From: Chloroflexota bacterium
GTDB lineage: Bacteria; Chloroflexota; Dehalococcoidia; GIF9; UBA5629
Length of the DNA: 16,545 nucleotides
Direction: 5' to 3'
NCBI GenBank assembly: GCA_020354105.1
Contig: CP070642.1
Location: 669,102-685,646, forward strand
Shown: positions 13,865-16,545 of the stretch, in pieces
Layout: each line of letters opens with the position of its first letter
Position numbering within the stretch: position 1 is the stretch's first letter
Notes under the pieces: generated by a model
Databases searched by the model: none
The model's input: the letters and a program-made list of their open reading frames with translations, nothing else
What the model was told of the DNA's origin: nothing
Made by a program: the position numbers and the translations under genes

Positions 13865-14139
13865 CTGGCTGGCTCCTTTCCGGCAAAACTCCCTTTATGA
13901 AATAGCTGATATAGTGTAATTGACTATCGAGGTAAGAGCAACAGAGAATGTGAGACAGAAATTGTCAGTCCAGCAGCCTCTATCTCCTGCACAAACTATG
14001 TATTGTATAAAGGCAAATAGGTTGCCAGCAGGATGAAGCAGCATATTAATATATTTTCGAGCTTCATCAAAGACAAGCCTAACCGAGCGGCTTCCGCAGC
14101 TTCGAATCCTTCAATAACCTGTGATGAAGTCCCGAGGAT
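13865..14139. other. Intergenic region with alternative inverted repeats
   Basis: No gene is seen in these 275 bases. GATGAAGC (14032-14039), GCTTCATCA (14061-14069) and TGATGAAG (14122-14129) form two mutually exclusive stems, with a small GCGG-CTT-CCGC hairpin inside the second. On the minus strand this lies downstream of the TPR lipoprotein and could be its 3' untranslated region. No T-run follows. Confidence 0.4.
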
Positions 14140-15501
14140 CTATCTAGCCTCAAGCGCTTCGGGGGGCAACTCGATAACTACGGGCCTGTTAAAGCATCTA
14201 AACTTCATTTGAATTTTCATGTTTACCTTGTCTATACCTTCGCTTGAAATGGGGAAAACCTGAGGTGCAATTCCAAGAATATCCATCTCCATCTTAACTG
14301 GTAAGTATTCATCCATGGTTATCCATTCTTTGATCTCGACCGTTTTTAAAAGTTCGCTCAAATCGATGCCTCTGAAATCTAATCCGTGGGGGCGCAGTGA
14401 CAATAATAAGTTGTTTAGTTCAGTTATATTAGGCTTGACTAAGATTGTGAAGCAATCAACTCCGTCGACCATTTCGATCCCAATAAACATGATATCTAGT
14501 GCTGTTTTCATTAGATCCCTTTGTCGACAAAACTGATCATGTTCCACCCATAGCTGTACACTAGGTTCAAATTTATACCAAAAATCGATTTTTGAATCTT
14601 TGGTATACATATGCACATATTCCGATTCGCTAATAACGTAGTACTCCACAAATAGTTCCTGTAAGATTAAGTTTTGTCCCTCTCCACTAACACCGTAGGA
14701 ATTTGATAAGTCTTGTCCCACTTTACTGCAAACGTAAGAATTTGAGTCGATTCCATAATTCATTTTCTTGTTCCTGTAATCATATATACCAACAGCTGTT
14801 GTTAAAACTATACAGCTGTCACTGAAAGTGTCTCCTATCAACACTATACAGCTGTCACTGACAGTGTCTCCTATCAACCCCGTTATGACGGTGTCAATAT
14901 CCATCCTTACAGTCGATACTCTGGAAGAGCTGAGCCGCATAATGTCTGCTAGCTCTTGTCCAGTTAATAGCTGCGGGTCAAGCTCTATGGCTCTGTTGTA
15001 ATCATTTCTGGCATAAGCACTCTGGCGCGTCTCAAGATGAGCCTTGCCCCGGTCTGCATAGATTCTCGCAGTGGACGAGTCGGGATCAAGCTCTATAGCT
15101 TTCGTCAAATCAACAATAGCAAGGTAACATTGTCTTTGGGTGATGTAATCATGTCTTTGGGTGATGTAATCATGTCCACGGTTGCTATAAGCCAAAGCCA
15201 GTTTAGGGCTAAGCTCGGTGGTGAATTGGGGAGCTAACTCAATTGCTCTGTTTAAGTCCCTGATTGTTAGTGTCCATTGACCTTGGTCAAAATAAGCGAG
15301 GCCTCTACCTATATAAGCTGCGGATAACTTTGGACTGAGCTCTATGGCTTGGCTGTATTCGCCGACAGCTTCTTCTATCTGTCCTTGTTCGGCATAACTG
15401 TCTCCTTGCTTAAGGTGTATCATTGCCGGGATTACACAGCCGCTAGTTAGCACCAGCAAAGACAGAGAAAGCGCTATGACCGTTTGAAATGTGCCCCGCA
15501 T
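14140..15501 (-). CDS. TPR lipoprotein with C-terminal LolA-like domain
   Basis: An in-frame GTG lies at 15507, but the ATG at 15501 has GGGAG 7 bases before it and is the likelier start, giving 453 residues. A signal segment ends in the lipobox LTSGC (Cys22 probably lipidated). Residues of about 28-170 form several TPR units with repeated AIELSP/AIELDP endings. After residue 200 the sequence changes to a beta-rich domain with short strands such as YVHMYTKDSKIDFWYKF and MEMDILGIAPQVFP, reminiscent of the LppX/LolA-like fold. The role is probably protein or lipid interaction at the membrane surface, but this is inference. Two perfect or near-perfect in-frame tandem duplications interrupt it (HDYITQR twice; a 12-residue SDSCIVLIGDT unit twice), suggesting relaxed constraint or ongoing variation. 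Confidence 0.8.
   Translation of the reverse strand: MRGTFQTVIALSLSLLVLTSGCVIPAMIHLKQGDSYAEQGQIEEAVGEYSQAIELSPKLSAAYIGRGLAYFDQGQWTLTIRDLNRAIELAPQFTTELSPKLALAYSNRGHDYITQRHDYITQRQCYLAIVDLTKAIELDPDSSTARIYADRGKAHLETRQSAYARNDYNRAIELDPQLLTGQELADIMRLSSSRVSTVRMDIDTVITGLIGDTVSDSCIVLIGDTFSDSCIVLTTAVGIYDYRNKKMNYGIDSNSYVCSKVGQDLSNSYGVSGEGQNLILQELFVEYYVISESEYVHMYTKDSKIDFWYKFEPSVQLWVEHDQFCRQRDLMKTALDIMFIGIEMVDGVDCFTILVKPNITELNNLLLSLRPHGLDFRGIDLSELLKTVEIKEWITMDEYLPVKMEMDILGIAPQVFPISSEGIDKVNMKIQMKFRCFNRPVVIELPPEALEAR
14807..14878. repeat. 36-bp tandem duplication inside the TPR lipoprotein gene
   Basis: Two adjacent 36-base units (14807-14842 and 14843-14878) differ by a single base. The unit adds 12 residues in frame, seen as IGDTVSDSCIVL then IGDTFSDSCIVL, so the reading frame is kept. 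The single difference suggests a recent duplication. Confidence 0.9.
15131..15172. repeat. 21-bp tandem duplication inside the TPR region
   Basis: Two identical adjacent 21-base units (15131-15151 and 15152-15172) encode HDYITQR twice. The added seven residues break the 34-residue TPR spacing. Confidence 0.9.
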
Positions 15502-15732
15502 TGTCACACTCCCACGTCAGATATGTGCTAGATATGATAACACAGAATGTCAATGATTGCGCACTACGCTGAGATAGATTCGGATAGATATTTTAGGCGG
15601 CGTGTCACTGAATGAAATTGATGCTAGTTTTTTATTCAAGCATCATTACTCACGATGTCTATCCGTTAAGTAACTCTGATAGCTTATCTACAAGTAACAC
15701 GGATCCTGAACAAAATGATGGATTATTCGATG

Positions 15733-16056
15733 TCATTTGGTCTCGGTGTCTATCCACTTGAGGTAGTCCTGGTTGCCACCGATTATGGGCAGGGCGATTA
15801 TCTCGGGGACTGAGTAGCTGTGAACTTCTTTGACCAGGTCGATGACTTCCTGAAGCAACGAGGCTCTTGTCTTGATGACTAGAAGGCTTTCCTGCGCTGA
15901 ATCGAGCTTGCCCTGCCACCAGAAAGAGGATTCTACCCTGGGCACGATATTTACACAGGCAGCTTTTCTTCTGGTGAGCAGATGTTCAGCTATTTTGCGG
16001 GCTTCTCCCTCAGAGGTTGTCGTAATAAAAATGACGACCTTGCCAGTGTCTTTCAT
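15733..16056 (-). CDS. cutA: CutA1-family divalent-cation tolerance protein
   Basis: The true start is the ATG at 16056, giving 107 residues, the usual CutA1 length; a longer frame upstream lies inside nadA and reads as low-complexity sequence. The product shows the family pattern: VVIFITTTSEGEARKIAEHL (7-26), AACVNIVP (33-40), SSFWWQGKL (44-52), ESLLVIKT (57-64) and VHSYSVPEIIALPII (79-93). CutA1 proteins are small, very stable cytoplasmic trimers bearing a PII-like fold. E. coli cutA affects copper tolerance, but the biochemical role is unclear. Its start codon overlaps the nadA stop by 4 bases (ATGA), and AGGAG lies 3 bases before it inside nadA, so translation is probably coupled. Confidence 0.95.
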   Translation of the reverse strand: MKDTGKVVIFITTTSEGEARKIAEHLLTRRKAACVNIVPRVESSFWWQGKLDSAQESLLVIKTRASLLQEVIDLVKEVHSYSVPEIIALPIIGGNQDYLKWIDTETK

Positions 16057-16545
16057 GCGCTCCTGCCCACTGCCAGCATCCTGTCCACAGCCTTCTTTGC
16101 CTTGAGGCGGACCTTCTCCGGAACCTTGACCTCCGGCGCCATCTCCTCCAGAGACCACAGCACTTTCTCCAGAGTTATAAGCTTCATGTTGGGACATACA
16201 GCCTGCTCCGAGACAGGGATAAAGGTCTTGCCCGGGTTCTCTTTTTTCAGCCGGTAAATAATGCCCATCTCTGAGCCCACAATCACCTGCTGGACGTCTT
16301 CCCTCTGGGCAAACTTTATCATGCCGCTGGTGCTCAATACCTCGTCAGCCAGGGCTATCACCCCGGGCTTGCACTCCGGGTGAACTACCACTTTAGCCTC
16401 GGGATATTCCTGCCTGAGTTGAGTGATGTGCTCAGGAAGGATGCGAGCATGTGTGGGACAAAAGCCAGGCCAGAGAATCATCTTCTTGCCCGTCCTGGTG
16501 GAAATATAGTGCCCCAGGTACTGGTCAGGGACAAAAAGTATCTCA
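16053..16545 (-). CDS. nadA: Quinolinate synthase A, 3' part only (5' end beyond the window)
   Basis: The last 163 codons of nadA are visible; the first part lies past the right edge. NadA condenses iminoaspartate with dihydroxyacetone phosphate to quinolinate for NAD synthesis, using a [4Fe-4S] cluster. Recognisable segments are YISTRTGKKMILWPGFCPTH, VVHPECKPGVIALADEVLST, IVGSEMGIIYRLKKENPGKT and FIPVSEQAVCPNMKLITLEK. The Cys in GFCPTH and the Cys in AVCPNMK correspond to two of the three cluster ligands; the third should lie in the missing N-terminal part. The TGA stop overlaps the cutA start. Thi4 in the same window consumes NAD, but the two genes are far apart and the link is only metabolic. 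Confidence 0.95.
   Translation of the reverse strand, partial: EILFVPDQYLGHYISTRTGKKMILWPGFCPTHARILPEHITQLRQEYPEAKVVVHPECKPGVIALADEVLSTSGMIKFAQREDVQQVIVGSEMGIIYRLKKENPGKTFIPVSEQAVCPNMKLITLEKVLWSLEEMAPEVKVPEKVRLKAKKAVDRMLAVGRSA

Noticed and set aside
15619..15645. TGATGCT / AGCATCA hairpin between the TPR gene and cutA
   Set aside because: The T-run is in the loop, not after the stem, so it is not a terminator; a 7-bp stem in AT-rich DNA could be chance. The rest of the 15502-15732 gap holds at most a weak minus-strand TTGACA.
15659..15919. Minus-strand frame of 86 codons
   Set aside because: It is a shadow frame over cutA with no family-like sequence and no ribosome-binding site.
16057..16197. 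N-terminal extension of cutA
   Set aside because: These codons overlap nadA in another frame, read as Gly/Ser/Gln low complexity, and precede the normal CutA start.

Overview
The window looks like bacterial chromosome from an anaerobe, most likely an uncultured Dehalococcoidia-type Chloroflexota. That placement is an inference. It rests on the archaeal-style sulfide-using gene set (non-cysteine Thi4, COG1900/NIL-ferredoxin/UPF0280), the small CxxC zinc-ribbon protein, PKD-type lipoproteins, and an intergenic repeat of the TGTCACCCTGAGCGAAG / CTCAGAATGACA kind that I associate with that lineage. Nothing looks like a phage, integron, CRISPR array or insertion sequence, and no rRNA or tRNA gene was recognised.

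Left part (1-3652, all minus strand): a Fur/Zur-family metal regulator running off the left edge, with a 9-1-9 palindrome just upstream; an MrfA/YprA-type DEAH helicase with a C-terminal cysteine cluster; a YlxP/DUF503 protein; and a CxxC zinc-ribbon protein with its own intrinsic terminator.

Middle-left (3800-5712, plus strand): a promoter with a 12-bp palindrome, two tandemly duplicated MauE/DoxX-type membrane proteins, and a PKD-repeat lipoprotein, arranged as one operon.

Middle (5740-11182, minus strand): a sulfur cluster reading thi4 - COG1900 homocysteine protein - NIL/ferredoxin - UPF0280, preceded by a repeat, hisS and a crotonase gene. hisS (TTG start) and the crotonase each have an extended -10 promoter. 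The sulfur cluster joins sulfide-dependent thiazole synthesis to sulfide-dependent homocysteine synthesis.

Middle-right (11231-13175, plus strand): a promoter plus a structured untranslated stretch ending in a strong intrinsic terminator (candidate small RNA or leader), then an endonuclease/exonuclease/phosphatase-family enzyme and a small transglutaminase-like cysteine protein.

Right part (13196-16545, minus strand): a nitroreductase, a TPR lipoprotein with two in-frame tandem duplications (36 bp and 21 bp), and cutA overlapping the 3' end of nadA by 4 bp; nadA runs off the right edge.

The best candidates for something under-described are the thi4/homocysteine cluster, the MauE pair with its lipoprotein, and the untranslated element at 11281-11438.
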